Shown one piece after another: positions 23,890 through 36,239 of a stretch of 64,000 nucleotides of DNA. Each line of letters starts with the position of its first letter. Within the stretch, counting starts at the first letter, position 1. Source of the stretch: Manis javanica (lineage: Eukaryota > Chordata > Mammalia > Pholidota > Manidae). The notes beneath the pieces were generated by a model. That model saw only the letters and a program-made list of their open reading frames with translations. It was not told where the DNA came from and did no database searches. The position numbers were made by a program, and so were the translations under genes. The stretch is from positions 143,327,173-143,391,172 of the forward strand of contig NC_133156.1 in NCBI RefSeq assembly GCF_040802235.1, given 5' to 3'.

Positions 23890-24740
23890 CGAGCAGTAGG
23901 CAAAACCACAAAAAGACAGACAAAACCGAGTGGGGGAAGGGTGTGGACAACACCCCCGTACTAGGAGCAGCGACCACGGCGCCGTCCCCCGGGGCTGGCG
24001 GGATGCAGGGCGCGGGGAGGCCCTGGCCGGCAGCGACCCACCCAGCGCGCGCGCGTGGGCGCGGGGGGCGCCACGGGGTCACCTTCCGCTCGCCGCGCCG
24101 CCCGCCGCCCCTCGCACCGGCAGCTCGGCAGTAAATGGCCCGGGCGCCAGCCCCGCCGCTGTCACCGCGCGCCCCGGACCGAGGGGAGGCGCCCCCGCCG
24201 CGCCGCCCGGGCCCCGCCGCACGTCCGGCGCTCCGTCGACATGGAGCGGACGCGGGGCCACTCCGAGCGCCGCCGACTTACCTTCCTCGGCGGTGTCCAT
24301 CTTGTCTGGGGGGGGCGGTGGTGACGCAGCCGCGAGGCTCCCGCGGCCGAGATCAGAGCCTTCCGGCCGGGGCGGAGAGGGAGGGGCAAGAAGGAGGCGG
24401 GAGCGGAGCCGGGCCGGGCAGGTGCGCGAGCTCAGGTGCGAGAGAGGAAGGAGAGAGGGGAGAGGGAGAGGCTGACGGAGCGCGCGCGGGGGAGGGGCGG
24501 CGGCGCGGAGCGGGAGCCTGGGCGGGCGTAGGGGCGGAAGGGGCGGGAGCGCCCGGCGCCGTCACTTCCGCCGGCGGCTGCCGGGTCCCGGGCCCTGCGT
24601 GCGGTGTCTCCGCGGCCGGCTGACTGCCGCCTGAGCAGGTGCCGTCCGTGGTGCAGCTCGGAGCTGGGTGAGCAGTGTGAGCGAGCGCCTGCCCCAGGCG
24701 GCGAGCGCAGGCCGGCCCGGCTCCGGGGGCCCAAGAATCC
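23890..24740. promoter_or_regulatory. MARCHF6: CpG island and promoter region of MARCHF6
   Basis: A sharp change from AT-rich intron to very GC- and CpG-rich DNA covers MARCHF6 exon 1 and its upstream side. On the minus strand the upstream part carries GC boxes (GGGGCGG-type motifs in both orientations near 24370 and 24531-24549). It also has GGCGGAAGTGACGGC at 24559-24573, an ETS-like site next to a CRE-like TGACG. There is no TATA box at a credible distance. This is the usual form of a housekeeping promoter. The transcription start is not defined from sequence but should lie right of 24300. Open frames across the island are accidental GC-rich frames. Divergent transcription toward the right is possible. 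Confidence 0.88.
24282..24300 (-). CDS. MARCHF6: MARCHF6 exon 1, coding part (start codon)
   Basis: First coding exon on the minus strand. The ATG lies at 24300-24298 in the context CAAGATGG, with A at -3 and G at +4, a strong start context. It encodes MDTAEE plus one base and then meets a GTAAGT donor. The joined reading, MDTAEEDICRVC, is the N-terminus of MARCHF6, and the frame runs on through exon 2. The 5' UTR extends to higher coordinates inside the CpG island, but its end cannot be fixed here. Only 19 coding bases lie in this exon, so gene finders without transcript data may miss it. Confidence 0.95.
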
Positions 24741-25760
24741 CTGAGCGCTGGGAAAATACAAGTTCTGCGCCGATGCTGGCGCCCAAGAATGTGCCTTTTT
24801 GTTCGTCCCCTGGGTAGTTCTGGGTAGTTTGAAGAAGTACCGAAACATCACTGAAATGTAGGAAGACAAACACTAACTTCACCAAAATCCCTCCAGTTGG
24901 ACGCAGTTGGAAGCCCTGCGTCAATAGGGGAAACCCGTTCAGTTGCGGACAGGGCTTGATAACTCTTGAGTTAAGGACGCCTACCTGCCTGGAGAACTGT
25001 CTCCGCCCACGAAAGGCCGAGCTCCGCCTCCATCAGTACTCCACCTTTCCTCTCCAGAGCCTTGACATAACACTTCTCTAAATGGAGAACTATTTAGAAA
25101 CGTGAGATGAGAAAAGACCTCACCTTGGAATTGCCTGAGTAGAAGCCAAGATGTCTCTAATCCCAATAAAGAATATTTTAAACAAATCGCAGACGGCTTA
25201 CAGAAATAGATTCAAGAATTCTAGCAATCCCTTTCAATCTGTGTGAATGAAGGAATTGGGAAGACCCTCCCTCAAGCCTCATCAATCAAAGTGGGTCTTA
25301 TAAAAATAATGAAATGGAGTCCTCCAGAAAGAGCAGCCCTTGAAGAGTAATGTCACTGATTTAACTGTCACTTAGGTTGCCCAGGGCAGGAAAGCAAATT
25401 TTTGACACAGTCCTGGAGACCCACTGATTTCAAGGACTGACCTTAAGAACTGAGCATATTAAAACTTAACTTAAAAATGTTTATACTGTCTCCTAAGAAG
25501 CTGAATTTGAAGGAGGGTCATTCCCAACCCACAACCCAGACATGAGCTCACCCCTCTCCCCCATGAGCTTATACCTGTTGTAAGGCCTGTGTTGAGCACC
25601 TGTCACCCAGCTTAGACTAGAGCACAGTTCAGGACCATCAGACCCAGTCTAAAATGTTGTATAGCATAAGGGGGAAGGCTACTGAGAGACAGATTGAGAT
25701 ATGCCAAATGAAGTACTAGTAGGGTTTCAGGGCAGGTATGTGAAACTCAGCACAGCAGAG
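24741..25760. other. Intergenic stretch right of the MARCHF6 promoter
   Basis: Composition falls back from GC-rich to mixed. I see no repeat family or coding exon that I can support. It is where a transcript diverging from the MARCHF6 promoter would run, but no exon is identified. Confidence 0.4.
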
Positions 25761-25766
25761 CCGGGT

Positions 25767-26002
<236 letters not shown>

Positions 26003-26006
<4 letters not shown>

Positions 26007-26820
26007 TCCAGCCTCCTGTCTTTAGTTGTCTTCCTGAAGGAAAGCTACTTCTAGAATTGAGATTGCCCCATGTTAAATATAAGAATAATAAGCCAACATT
26101 TGTTGAGTCACTACTATGTACACTGATCATTGTAACAGCTCTTTGAGTTACGTAAAGCAGTCACACTTCACTAGGTTGCCATTGACCAGAAGTCAACTAA
26201 GCTGGTATGCAAGAAGGAGGACATACTGGTGATAGGAACAAAGTATGGCCAGGGTAGTGGTCTGCCAGGCCTCAGGGACTACTAGAAACAGAGGCCCTCT
26301 CTCTGTCTCCAACCCTAAACTCCGCTGCTCCCAGCACATTAGCTTCAAGCTGTCAGACCAGCTTCCTCCACATGGCTGGAGAGAAGGCCGAAGATACCTC
26401 TCAAGGTCACATCTTCAGCCTCACTATCAGACTGAGGGTGATGATCTCTGGGCCCAAATTAAAACTTCTTAGGGAAGGACAGCTAATTGGTCTAGCTGGA
26501 TTCCCATGCCTGAACCAAATATTTGTGCCAAGGAGTCAGGTTCTGTAAGAACATGGACACTGCTTTTGAAACACATTATTCAACTGGAGAGAGAACATTT
26601 CCCATAAGAACAGACAGGACAGAAGAGCAGTGGCTTTTTATATTAGAATTCTCATTGTTTTCAAATGAGAACACCAATATTATCCAGAGATATTTTCATT
26701 TGCCACACTTTTATCCAAGGAAACCAATGTTTAAGTTGGCACAGAATTTCAATCTGGACAAATGTTATTTTGATTAAAAGAGACGCTAAAAGTATAGCAA
26801 CAACATGGTTGTAGCCTCAT
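26003..26820. other. Intergenic stretch without a recognisable feature
   Basis: Mixed-composition single-copy-looking DNA. I found no exon, RNA gene or repeat that I can name. Confidence 0.4.
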
Positions 26821-26821
26821 T

Positions 26822-26822
<1 letters not shown>

Positions 26823-26867
<45 letters not shown>

Positions 26868-26868
26868 T
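26823..26868. repeat. (TG)n microsatellite
   Basis: A pure run of about 22 TG dinucleotides, preceded by TTTA and followed by TCTCTACT. Confidence 0.97.
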
Positions 26869-26989
26869 CTACTCTGCCATGAGGATACTACAGTCTAGTA
26901 ATGCTAGGTTTCCATATAACAATGAAATGAGCAAGAGAGGATGAATAGGAATACAGGATGATATTTTGAACACTAACCATAACAATAAC

Positions 26990-27225
26990 AAATTAACAAC
27001 AACAATAATTAACCAAACTATTATATCCTGTAAACATCAATAACAATCCTATGAAATAAATAGTATACCCATTTTACAGGTGAGTAATATGATACCCACA
27101 GCTGATGAGTAACTAGCTCTTGGCCATACACATAGAAGAAGAACCAGAATTAAAGCACAGGTCTGTCTGATTCCAGGCCTCCAAGTTTTAAACTTCATCA
27201 GTGTGCCATTGGCAGTCACCTTCTT
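26990..27225 (-). mobile_element. MIR-like SINE fragment
   Basis: Reverse complement of a MIR core: ACAATCCTATGAAATAAATA, CCCATTTTACAGGTGAGTA, GAAGAACCAGAATTAAAG and TGTCTGATTCCAGGCC. It is old and diverged. Confidence 0.7.
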
Positions 27226-28019
27226 AACACTGTCATTAAACTCTTAACTGCTTAGCATATAAATAAGCCCATTTACATAGAAACCCATGACTGCCACAGT
27301 TGCACAAAACTGCTGCTGAATAAGGATAAATTATGAAAATTATTAACATTAAGTTATTGAAGGCAATTGATGGCATTATCTTAATATTACTCTTCCCCTC
27401 CTTTCCTATTTTCTTGTCCCTTTTCATCTTCCCTACTCATCCCATCTTCCTTTTCCTCCTATCTTTCTTTTTTGTTTCTCTTACCTTCCTGAGTGAGACA
27501 TAATGGCAAATGGACAAGAACACGGGGGCTGAAAGGAAAGGCATGCAGGTGGCAGACTGAGAAGACTGATGTTGTTGGACAGTTGATTATGTTGACCAAG
27601 TAAGTAAAAATATTGAGAATAATGATGGCCAGATTTCCCACTGTTGGAGAAAATACAAGCATGGAAAAGGGTAAGGCTAGAAAGAACACTGAGATGTTGG
27701 ATTAGAATAGCAGGTATCATTATATGCTTACTTTAAAAAATATAAACAGATACAGAAATATATATGCATGTGGGTCTATTAAATATATATATTAAATAAT
27801 AAATATATATATACTGGGAAATATATGTAGATCACATATATATTTCCTAGTTCCTCTGAGAGGGTCTAGAAGCAGTGATAGTACAGCAGCTTTGAGCACA
27901 ATGACTATCAGATTTTAGTTTCTAATACCATGCTTGACTGAAAAGTCAACCAAGGAAGTCTGATAACAAAATGATGGATACATGTTATTATGCATTTATG
28001 CAAACCCACAGAATGTGCC

Positions 28020-28240
28020 ACACCACGAATGAATGGCAGTGTAGCCTATGGACTTTGGACGATTATGATGCATCATCGTAATTCACCAGTTGTAACAATG
28101 TCCCCCTCGGGTGCGGGATGTTGATGGGGGAAGCTGTACATGTGTCAGAGCCGGGGATATATGGGAACTCTGTGAACCTATTGCTATGAACCTTAAACTG
28201 GTCTAAAAAAATTAAAATATGATTTTTTTAAGTACTCACT
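28020..28240 (+). mobile_element. LINE-like 3' terminal fragment
   Basis: Phrases GGATGTTGATGGGGGAAGC, GGGGATATATGGGAACTCTG, GAACCTTAAACTGGTCTAAA and a final AAAATTAAAATATG are typical of a common mammalian repeat 3' end, probably L1-related. The family name is uncertain. Confidence 0.5.
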
Positions 28241-28849
28241 CATATGGGGGGAAGAAAATGAACCAAGACTCTTTGAATAAATACCAGATTTTAGGGTTGG
28301 AGCAGGAAAACTACAAAATGAGCCAAAATCTAACTTCCAGAAATTAAGGAATTGCTCAAAGACTATTTAAAGAACACAGAAACCAGCATAAAGGAGCTCC
28401 CACTGGACAAATTAGGGACATGAAGATAAATATTTACAGTAACAGATTATAACCTATTGAATAAAATAGGACTCCATGAGCTAATAGTGATATAAATAAA
28501 TAAGGAGGGAGAAAGAAAAGCTCTTCCTTTGCAGGATAATGTCAGCCAATAAATGTAAAAGCAACAGTATAAACAGAAAATCTTTTGCCAGCCATCATAG
28601 TGGTTCAGCCCGTAGTTGAGGCTGAGACTGGGTGAAGTTTCTGTGCAGAACAGGAATTTGGCATATTGATGAAACATTTTCCAACAGTTACAGAAGAAAA
28701 ATAGTAACTCTATAGTGAAGACATCAACATGACTAGATGATGAAGGGTTAACATCAACAGTGATGGGTGAGTTTCCTAATGACCTCCTTCCTAGACCAAT
28801 TCCAATGCTTATGTGTGGCAGGAGATCTTCCCACACATGACACCAAGCA

Positions 28850-29520
28850 ATTCTTGAACACCAGCAGGGTGTCAGAGAATTCCACTCAATTCTGACTCTA
28901 CTTGCCCAAAGACAGCACCAGATTTCCTAGGTTAAGAGCTTCATCCTACAAGACTGCCCTCCACCCCATCAACTCCAGACACCAGTCACAAACCCTGTTA
29001 CCTTGTGCCTCTGACCAACTAGCTACAGAGAAGAGGTTCCAATGACCCCCACCTTAGGTTTGACTAATTTGCTAGAGCAGTGCACAGAACTCAAGAGATC
29101 ACTTAAGTTTACCAGTTTAATAAGGGATACTGTAAAGAATATGTTTAACAGCCAGATGAAGAGGTAAATAGGGCAAGGTTCCAAATCAAGGAGCTTCTCT
29201 CCTCATTGAGCTTGGGGCCTGGCTCGGTGGCACATGGAAGCATTCTGGTTTCCCAAGCATGGAAGCCTCTCCAACAGTGAAGCAGGATGCTCTTCTCAGG
29301 GGGTTTTGTGAGGACTTCATTGCATATACATGATTGACTAAATCACTGGCCATTGGCTGACTCAATCAAGCCCTTGGGTGTGGTCCCTAAGTCTCTCATT
29401 AACAGGATAAGACACCTATTCACCTTTGATTCTCTGAAGTGTTTTCAGAAACTGTGGATGAAGACCAAACATATCTGGGAAATATATATTGGGTCATCTG
29501 AATGAATGATCATGGATGTG
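28850..29520 (-). mobile_element. LTR-like interspersed repeat, family not named
   Basis: CTAGAGCAGTGCACAGAACT, CAGCCAGATGAAGAGGTAAA and CTGGCCATTGGCTGACTCAA are phrases of a common old mammalian repeat, probably an LTR read on its reverse strand. I do not recall the exact family. It has no open frame. Confidence 0.4.
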
Positions 29521-29759
29521 GGTGCCTTTGAGTCCATGTGTAAACCCCAGGTTAAAAGAACCTCTCAGTTAAAGTATTGAGAAAAATAAGGATGTTCACA
29601 TCCCTTTCCAAGAATACAGCAGGCTAGGTTATTCAGACCAACCGTTGAAAATGCTAGATAAAACATAAAAAGCATATTCTTACATGTTGAGAAAAATAGT
29701 AATGTAACTACTGGACCAAAATCTAAGGAAAAGAGGTAATGGAACATGGAAGTTGCTTT

Positions 29760-30101
29760 TGCTTAGCTGATCCAGACAAACTGGAATTTACATTTTAACA
29801 GCTTCTAGGGGCAAGAAGAATAGCTGTCAAAGCCCAGAGGCTTGCCCAGGGGGAGGCATCTGCTAAGAGACCTTTCCCCAGAATCCTTCCCCAGGCCCCA
29901 CAGGGCTGCTATCTCAGGGGAATGTGAGCCAAAGCAAATCTGACCCCTCTCCAAGACTTGTAGGAAAAGTTTTCTTTGCGGAGCCTTATTAAAAAATTGG
30001 GGACTCTCTTGTCCCCTCCTAGCGTGAGCCGGGAGCTCTGTCCTTTCACTTTATCTCTAAATAAAAGCCTATACCTTGCTCTCCTAAAAAAAAAAAAAAA
30101 A
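29760..30101 (+). mobile_element. LTR-like sequence ending in a poly(A) tail
   Basis: The segment looks like the U3-R part of a retroviral-type LTR: CCTAGCGTGAGCCGGGAGCT, TCTGTCCTTTCACTTTATC, then AATAAA at 30060-30065 and TTGCTCTCCT. A run of 16 A residues (30086-30101) follows 20 bases after the AATAAA. An LTR in genomic DNA would continue into U5 here. The A-run suggests instead that a polyadenylated RNA ending in R was copied back into the genome by L1 enzymes. The left boundary is uncertain and I found no flanking duplication. It carries no coding capacity. Confidence 0.5.
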
Positions 30102-30273
30102 CTCTACCCATGCACAAGCCCAGGCATGAATTGCCCCCAAACTCATGTCACTTCAGTGACCAAATAATCTCTAGGTGCATTTTGTTCAAAATAATCTGGA
30201 CTGCTGGGAGCCCAAAACTCCTGGCAGGCGCAAACACGACTTCACGTTGGAAGAATGCACTCGTTTCCCATGA

Positions 30274-30616
30274 GTATTAGTCTACTTGGGTAGGCCATAA
30301 AGGAATCCCGCACAAATAAACAACAGATGTTTATTTTCTCATAATTTTGGAGGCTGGAAGTCCAGGATCAGGGTGCCAGCAGGGTTGATTTCTACTGAGG
30401 CCTCTCTCCTTGGCATGCTGATGCTGCCTTCTCTCTGTGTCCTCACGTGGCCTTTTCTCTGTGCACATGCATCCCTGGTGTCTCTTCTTCCTGTAAGGGC
30501 TTGTGTCCTACTGGATTTGACCTCATTTAGTGTTAATTACCTCCTTATAGGCCCTATCTTCCAAACCAGTCAAAGGCTAGGGCTTTAACAAGGGGGACAC
30601 AGTTCAGTCTATAACA
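30274..30616 (-). mobile_element. MLT1/MST-type MaLR LTR
   Basis: Reverse complement of a MaLR LTR: TATTAGTCTACTTGGG, GGAGGCTGGAAGTCCAGGAT, CTGCCTTCTCTCTGTGTCCT, TTAATTACCTCCTTATAGGC and a final AGTCTATAACA. Both ends are recognisable, so this is a nearly whole solo LTR. Confidence 0.85.
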
Positions 30617-31469
30617 CTAACTCTCAAAGAACCTCCATAAATAAATTTACAAGGTCAATGAACTGCACAGAATAAACATAACCAAATGTGCAAGAACTAA
30701 AGGACAACAGATAGCAGAAAGCATCCCACAAAGACATCAAATATGGAAATTACCAGACACAGATTATAAAGAAACTCCTTTTACTGTGACTTTTTAAAAA
30801 GTGACAAAATAATTTATGATATCAATTTAATAGCAGAATTACATCTTTTTCTGCCATTTAAAAATCAAATGAAAATTTTAATTGATCAAGAAAGAAAGGT
30901 GTACATAACTTTTTAGGGTATAAACAAGCAAAATCTTTAAAGAACTCTGCACTTCAGCATGGCCAAAGCTACATCTGTCCTTGTGCATACGGGCATCTGT
31001 GGCCTGCGGCTCTTCCATGACACTGGCCACCTTTCATATATTGATGTTTCCCCGAGGCCAACACAGGTCTTGGCATGTAGTAGCATGTCAATTACTATTG
31101 GCTGAATAAAGTAAAATTTTCCAGGGGAGACTTTTTGTTGCTGAAATAGCACCATGTGCGTGAATGCCTTTCTTAGCAAAAAACAAATTCATATGGAGCT
31201 GAAACATCAGTTGAGCAACAATGATACATTAGGTTTAGTGTGTCTGTTCTTTAATATCTACAATTCTTGGAATATAATACCTTCAATTTCAACATTTCAT
31301 GCAAATATTCTGGATAATGATGTACACTGAGTGAAATCAAATCAAAATGGAGTGCCAAGTGGTTCTTATTGTTAACATTTTCAGAAACAGCATTCACAGA
31401 AAAATCACATACAATTTAAGCCAAAATGCTGCTGAGATGGAGGCCTTCAAGATCACAGTTCTTCCTTTC

Positions 31470-32280
31470 TGCAAACTTTTATTATGAACATTTTCAAATA
31501 TATAGAACATTGACGGAATCGTATAGTGAACACCTATACACCTTCAATGGAGATTCAACATTTGTTATCTTTTAGCCATATGTATTTCAACTATGGTGTT
31601 TTCCTTTTATAAATCATTTGGAAGTCTGTGTCTGAACAACTTTGCCCTTAAACACGTTAGCATGTATCTCCTAGAGTTAAAAAAAAAAAACTCCTTTAAA
31701 ATCATCACCACTCCATAATAATATACAGAATCTAAAATTTCTGTAATTGTCCCAAGATTGTAATTTTTTTTAACAAGGATCCAATCTAGCTTCAAGCACT
31801 GCCGCCAGTTGAAGTCTATATAGTCTCTCTTATTCAAAAACAGTCAGTCCCTATACCTTTAGTTTTCCAATGGCAAAAACCTGTTGGAAGATCACAGGAC
31901 AATTGTTTTATACAATATCCCATATTCTAGATTTGCCTAATTTGATTCCTCTCGTCATTTAACTTGTTCCTTCAGCCCCTGTATTTCCTATAAATAGTTA
32001 CAGGAAATTAGCCTAGAGGATTGCTCTGATTCAGGTTAAACATTTTTAGCAAGAATATTTCATAGGTGGTGGTGTGTCTTTCATAGGACAGCACATAAGG
32101 AGGTCAGAAAGTCAGGCTGGACCACTACTAGTATTGCGAGTTTGATCACTTGGTTAAGGTGATGGCTACCAGTCTTACCACTTACTAATAATCTGTGGAG
32201 TAATACATAAAAGCCATAGTCCTTCATCTCCTTTCATTTATGGACCTTTCTTTAAATAAGACAGCCAAATTATAAAATTA
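31470..32280 (-). mobile_element. Old L1 3' UTR (L1ME-like)
   Basis: Reverse complement of an old L1 3' UTR: CTTTTATTATGAACATTTTC, AATATATAGAACATTGACGG, GATTCAGGTTAAACATTTTT, TTGATCACTTGGTTAAGGTG. Frames are broken. Confidence 0.7.
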
Positions 32281-32289
32281 CTCTTAAAT

Positions 32290-34130
32290 TTGAAATTGCA
32301 CGTTATCAATAAAAACATTCTTGTTGATATTCATGACAAGTGTATGTTATGAAACCTTCTAAACTCTTTTATCACAAAATGCTCCAGTAATTTTTCCAGT
32401 GAAATAAAGCCTTGGGCTGTTTGTGTCCATCTCCTAATTCTTACAAAAAATAAAAATAAAAGAAAGACAAATTACATTTGACTTCTAGGGGTCTTCCTGA
32501 GTGACAGCACCTGGAACATTTATCCATGCAATGCAGACCTGGCCTTGAGACTCATCAAAGAGACCAACAGAGGAGAAAGGGAAGTAGGGAACCCCTTCTT
32601 GAGCCATACATAAATTCAGATCGAGTTGCCACATTTCTGACCTCACCACTCAGTGAAGACAGAGAGAGGAGATGCTTTAATGCCTATGTTGCAAAAGCTC
32701 ACCCACAGACGAGGCATGTTCCCTGATGCTGTGAAAGGACAGAACATGAGGAGGGCCCCAGGGGACTCAGCACAAATGGGGACTCCATGGGCTGGTGCAG
32801 CCATCAAGCAAGACCAATAAGTCCTGGGCAAACACGGCTGAGTCCCGGGATGAAGGAAACATCAGCAGGTGAGCAGGTGCCTAGCAGGGACCAGAACACA
32901 TTAGAATCATCAAGTGGCACCAGCCCTGGGATTGCAAATCAGGTCAGAAACGAGGCATAATCTGACATCCCTCATTCTGTAAACCCAGAGGAAACACAGT
33001 GTAAACACATGCTCATACACTTCCTTTTCAGTAGGTCTCCTGTAGTAAAGCATGACTTACGAATTGTAAAGGGTTGCAGCAAAGTTGGGAAATACTAGGC
33101 TTCTCTGCTATATGGTTTCTGGGTGCCTTTAATCTATTAAAATATGTTGAGGATCTATGAGAGGGAAGTATAGTCACCAATTCTGTCTGCATGTCCTTGG
33201 CCACTGAACCCTTCCTTGAGAGGCTGTGTCATATGGCTGGAAAGCCTGAGCCTGCATACATTACATTCAGCGAAGCTCCCTGGGCCCCAAGGGAATATCT
33301 CTCTAACAGGCATCTCTTGAAATGCACGTTTTCATCTGATCTTCTGGTTTCTAACCTGAAATTGTGTAGTTTGCCCTGAAGTTAAGCTCTTCCTTAGAGA
33401 CTGTATCTTAGATATATGGAACCCAAAAGAATCTTTAGAGCTTATCTGGCACCCCTCCTTTGTTTATGGAAACCATTAAGCCCTGAATCTGAATTTTGCT
33501 ATCTTCTTATTCCTTCACTATCATCAAACATTTACTGAGTGCTTTTTACATTAGATGCCAAAGATAAGCAAGTCAGGCAAGCTGAAGACCTGATTCTTGT
33601 CGGCAAAGTAGGTTACTATTAAATTAGGGACTATTGCTTAGTTTTACTGGGAAGGAATCTTTTTTACAACCTCACTTGGAAAATGATTGCAATCCTGATT
33701 GCTGAGACATAACTTTGAAGTTCAACTAGAATTTCTGGATTTCTTAAGTTTTAGTCTTCTCTTTGACCACAAATACTAAAGCATGTGAATACACATACAT
33801 GTTATTTGTGCTTGTGAAACTTTCCATCCCCCTTCTCCTGGCAGCACAGAATTCTAGGGGAGCTGCCAGTCAGTCTCCCCACTGACCCACCCCTCTCTTC
33901 CTCCTCCACCCTGGCAAGAGCATCCAGTCCAGCCTGTACCAAATGTGTACTCTCTTGGCCACCACCTGTGCTGTGCTCTACTGCTCGCCTCTTCAACACA
34001 CTTGCCACCCTCTCCACCCTGCTCTGAGTCCAGCTTTCTGACACTTTAGTTCATGGTTATACCAACGCAATTTGGATGCTGATCCTAACAATATTTTTTA
34101 TTTAAAATTTGGACCAGTTATTCAGGAGCT
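32290..34130. other. Intergenic stretch without a recognisable gene
   Basis: Mixed-composition DNA. A possible short MIR/L2 remnant lies near 33520-33660 (ATTTACTGAGTGCTTTTTAC). No coding exon or RNA gene is supported. Confidence 0.4.
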
Positions 34131-34134
34131 CTAA

Positions 34135-34330
34135 AAAAATAACACCTAGTGTTGACTGAGCACTTGCTGAATGCCAGACCCTGTCCAGAGAACTCAGTGC
34201 ATATACTCATTAAATTCCCAACACTCCAATGAGGTAGCTCTGAAGAGAGAAACCCCCAGGGTCAGTGAATTACCCAGGCCTGATCCCACTGAAGCGGACA
34301 TACTCTGCGTCTGGCTTCAAGACCTGAGTC
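34135..34330 (-). mobile_element. MIR/L2-like fragment
   Basis: GTTGACTGAGCACTTGCTGA, AATGCCAGACCCTGTCC, CACTCCAATGAGGTAGCTCT and CTCTGCGTCTGG follow the order of an antisense MIR. It is diverged. Confidence 0.6.
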
Positions 34331-35589
34331 AAGAACACACCCCAGGCTCACAGAAGACTGAGTCCAAATCAGAGGTGCAGAAGTGTCCTCTGCTCCCCAA
34401 ATTTCTGAGTTCAGTTGGGTGTCTAACCTCACCCACCGTCCTTACTTCCCACCCCACTTCTCCTGGGGTGGCCATCACAGCTGTGTCCCTACACTGCAAA
34501 GGGCCTCACCTCCTTGTTAATAAGACTGCGGGGATCACTCTCTTGACCTAACCTTGGTATTCATTCATTGATAGACTGAATATACCAACAGACAATGGCC
34601 ACCGCATATATGGCGATAGCACTCTGCCCCATAGTCGGCTGCAAGCAGCCCAGAAGGCCATGCCATCATATCTGCAGCACTCAGCCCAGTGTGCTCAACA
34701 CTTAGGAACAGCCAGCTTCTCTGATTTTTGGGCCTGCTTTCAGTGCAGGGCCAACCAGAGAAAGCCAAATGTGCATCCGTCACCAAGCACGGAGGCTGCT
34801 CTCTTCTAGTTAGCCCACCACCAGCTTCCCCACGCTAACAGCCTCCACTCAGAGCACATCTGAAGCCGCCCCTTTTTCCTGATGAAGCTTCACCTCTCCT
34901 CTGCCTGCCTTTGAGCATCTGCCAAACTCGGGAGGATGGCCGACTTCCTGTGTACAGCTTGTTCTGGACAAACAGCCTTTGCTTTTCCCGTTTGGGTGGT
35001 CTTTGTTAACCTCCACAGTGTTTTAGTTTTAACTGGTCCTTAGGCTTTTTGTTGGTGCCTTACCCATCCACGCCCTTCAGATAACCTTCATCACTCTGAG
35101 GCCTGTCCCCCAACCTCCCCTCCCAACAAGCATCATCAGGCCACTCGGTAGGCAACAGGCGAGACCTCCAGTCACAGCCAGGACACCCACAGAGCCTCAC
35201 ACTAGCCTCAGTAGTGAGGGAGCAGTTGCTATAGAGATAGATGCGGCCGACAGCAGGCGGAGGGGCTCGCAGCACCTGCCCACGCCGGTGGGCTGTGGGG
35301 GCTGAGCTGCCCCAACTCCACCCTCGCCCCCCACCCCACGCCCCCACCCCTCCAGAACGGAGAGAGCTGTGGGTGGGATGGTCCACCTCAGTTACTCTCA
35401 GATCCCAGACTTAGCACATCCCCCGCGTAGGCTGGTAGGGGTTGGCGTCACTTGGTTGTGCAGTTTAGACTGTGTTGCTTAGCAATGAAATAACAAACAA
35501 CGTAAATCGAATCTGTGTAAGCGCCTGTTAATACCTACAAGTTCTCGGCACAGCAATGCCCAGGGCAGGGAGGGGAGGGGATGCAGATG

Positions 35590-35940
35590 GTCTAAACCTT
35601 TTAAAATGGATGATTAGCACATACAGGAAAAAGTGAACGGAGCTTAAACGCACATCTTGATGAATTGTAACCACAGTCAGATCAATATACAGAACATATC
35701 CTGGACCGCACAGAATTTTTCCCTGCTGCTCCCACTCAATATCCACTCCCCACGCACATGACTGTGACTTCCATCACTATACGATCAATTTGTTCTGCTT
35801 TTGAACATGATATGAATGGAATCAGTGCGGACCATTTGCGTCTGACTTTATCACTCATCTCTATGTCGGCGCCATTGCTGTGTGTGTAGGAGAAGAGGGG
35901 TGCTTCCCTCCACCCTCCACCGTAGGACTGTCAGGATGTT
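35590..35940 (-). mobile_element. Old L1 3' UTR fragment
   Basis: Reverse complement of an L1 3' UTR: CACATCTTGATGAATTGTAA, CAGTCAGATCAATATACAGA and ATGATATGAATGGAATCAG. A short L1ME-type continuation follows near 36240. Confidence 0.65.
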
Positions 35941-36239
35941 GGACTTCAGCCTCCTGGCTTCTCTGCCTCACATTCGCTGTTGAAACCCCCTGGGTGGATG
36001 TTTGGAACCAAGCTCACCATGCCTCCTAGGACACAGCCCATCTCTCTAAGTGGATGGGGGTTACCTAGCTGCAGTGCCAAGGGTTCCCCACCTATTTCCT
36101 CCTGCCAATTGCATACTGCATTAATTATCATGCTTCTTCAGTTCCTTTTAATAAATAATTCCTTAGTCTTTCTTTATTGTTCACGATGTTGACATTTTAT
36201 AGGGTTTAGGCCAGTTATTTTGTAAAATGTTTCTCAATT

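Larger units (their letters stand above)
8413..24281 (-). other. MARCHF6: MARCHF6 intron 1
   Basis: Large first intron of about 15.9 kb between the 19-base coding part of exon 1 and exon 2. It contains the 18S rRNA pseudogene, nested L1 copies, an MLT1 LTR, an L2, a younger L1 with target-site duplication and two MIRs, all listed separately. Stretches 11060-13200 and 20950-22330 are mostly AT-rich with only short possible repeat tails (for example near 12240-12300), and I see no gene there. Confidence 0.85.

Noticed and set aside
23930..24869. Several 60-181-codon frames on both strands around the MARCHF6 promoter
   Set aside because: They are GC-rich chance frames in the CpG island. Only the short minus-strand ATG frame of MARCHF6 exon 1 joins a real coding exon.
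27817..27847. Hairpin-like inverted repeat GGAAATATATGT with ACATATATATTTCC
   Set aside because: It is a short AT-rich palindrome with a bulge in low-complexity DNA; such structures are expected by chance, and there is no sign of a small RNA.
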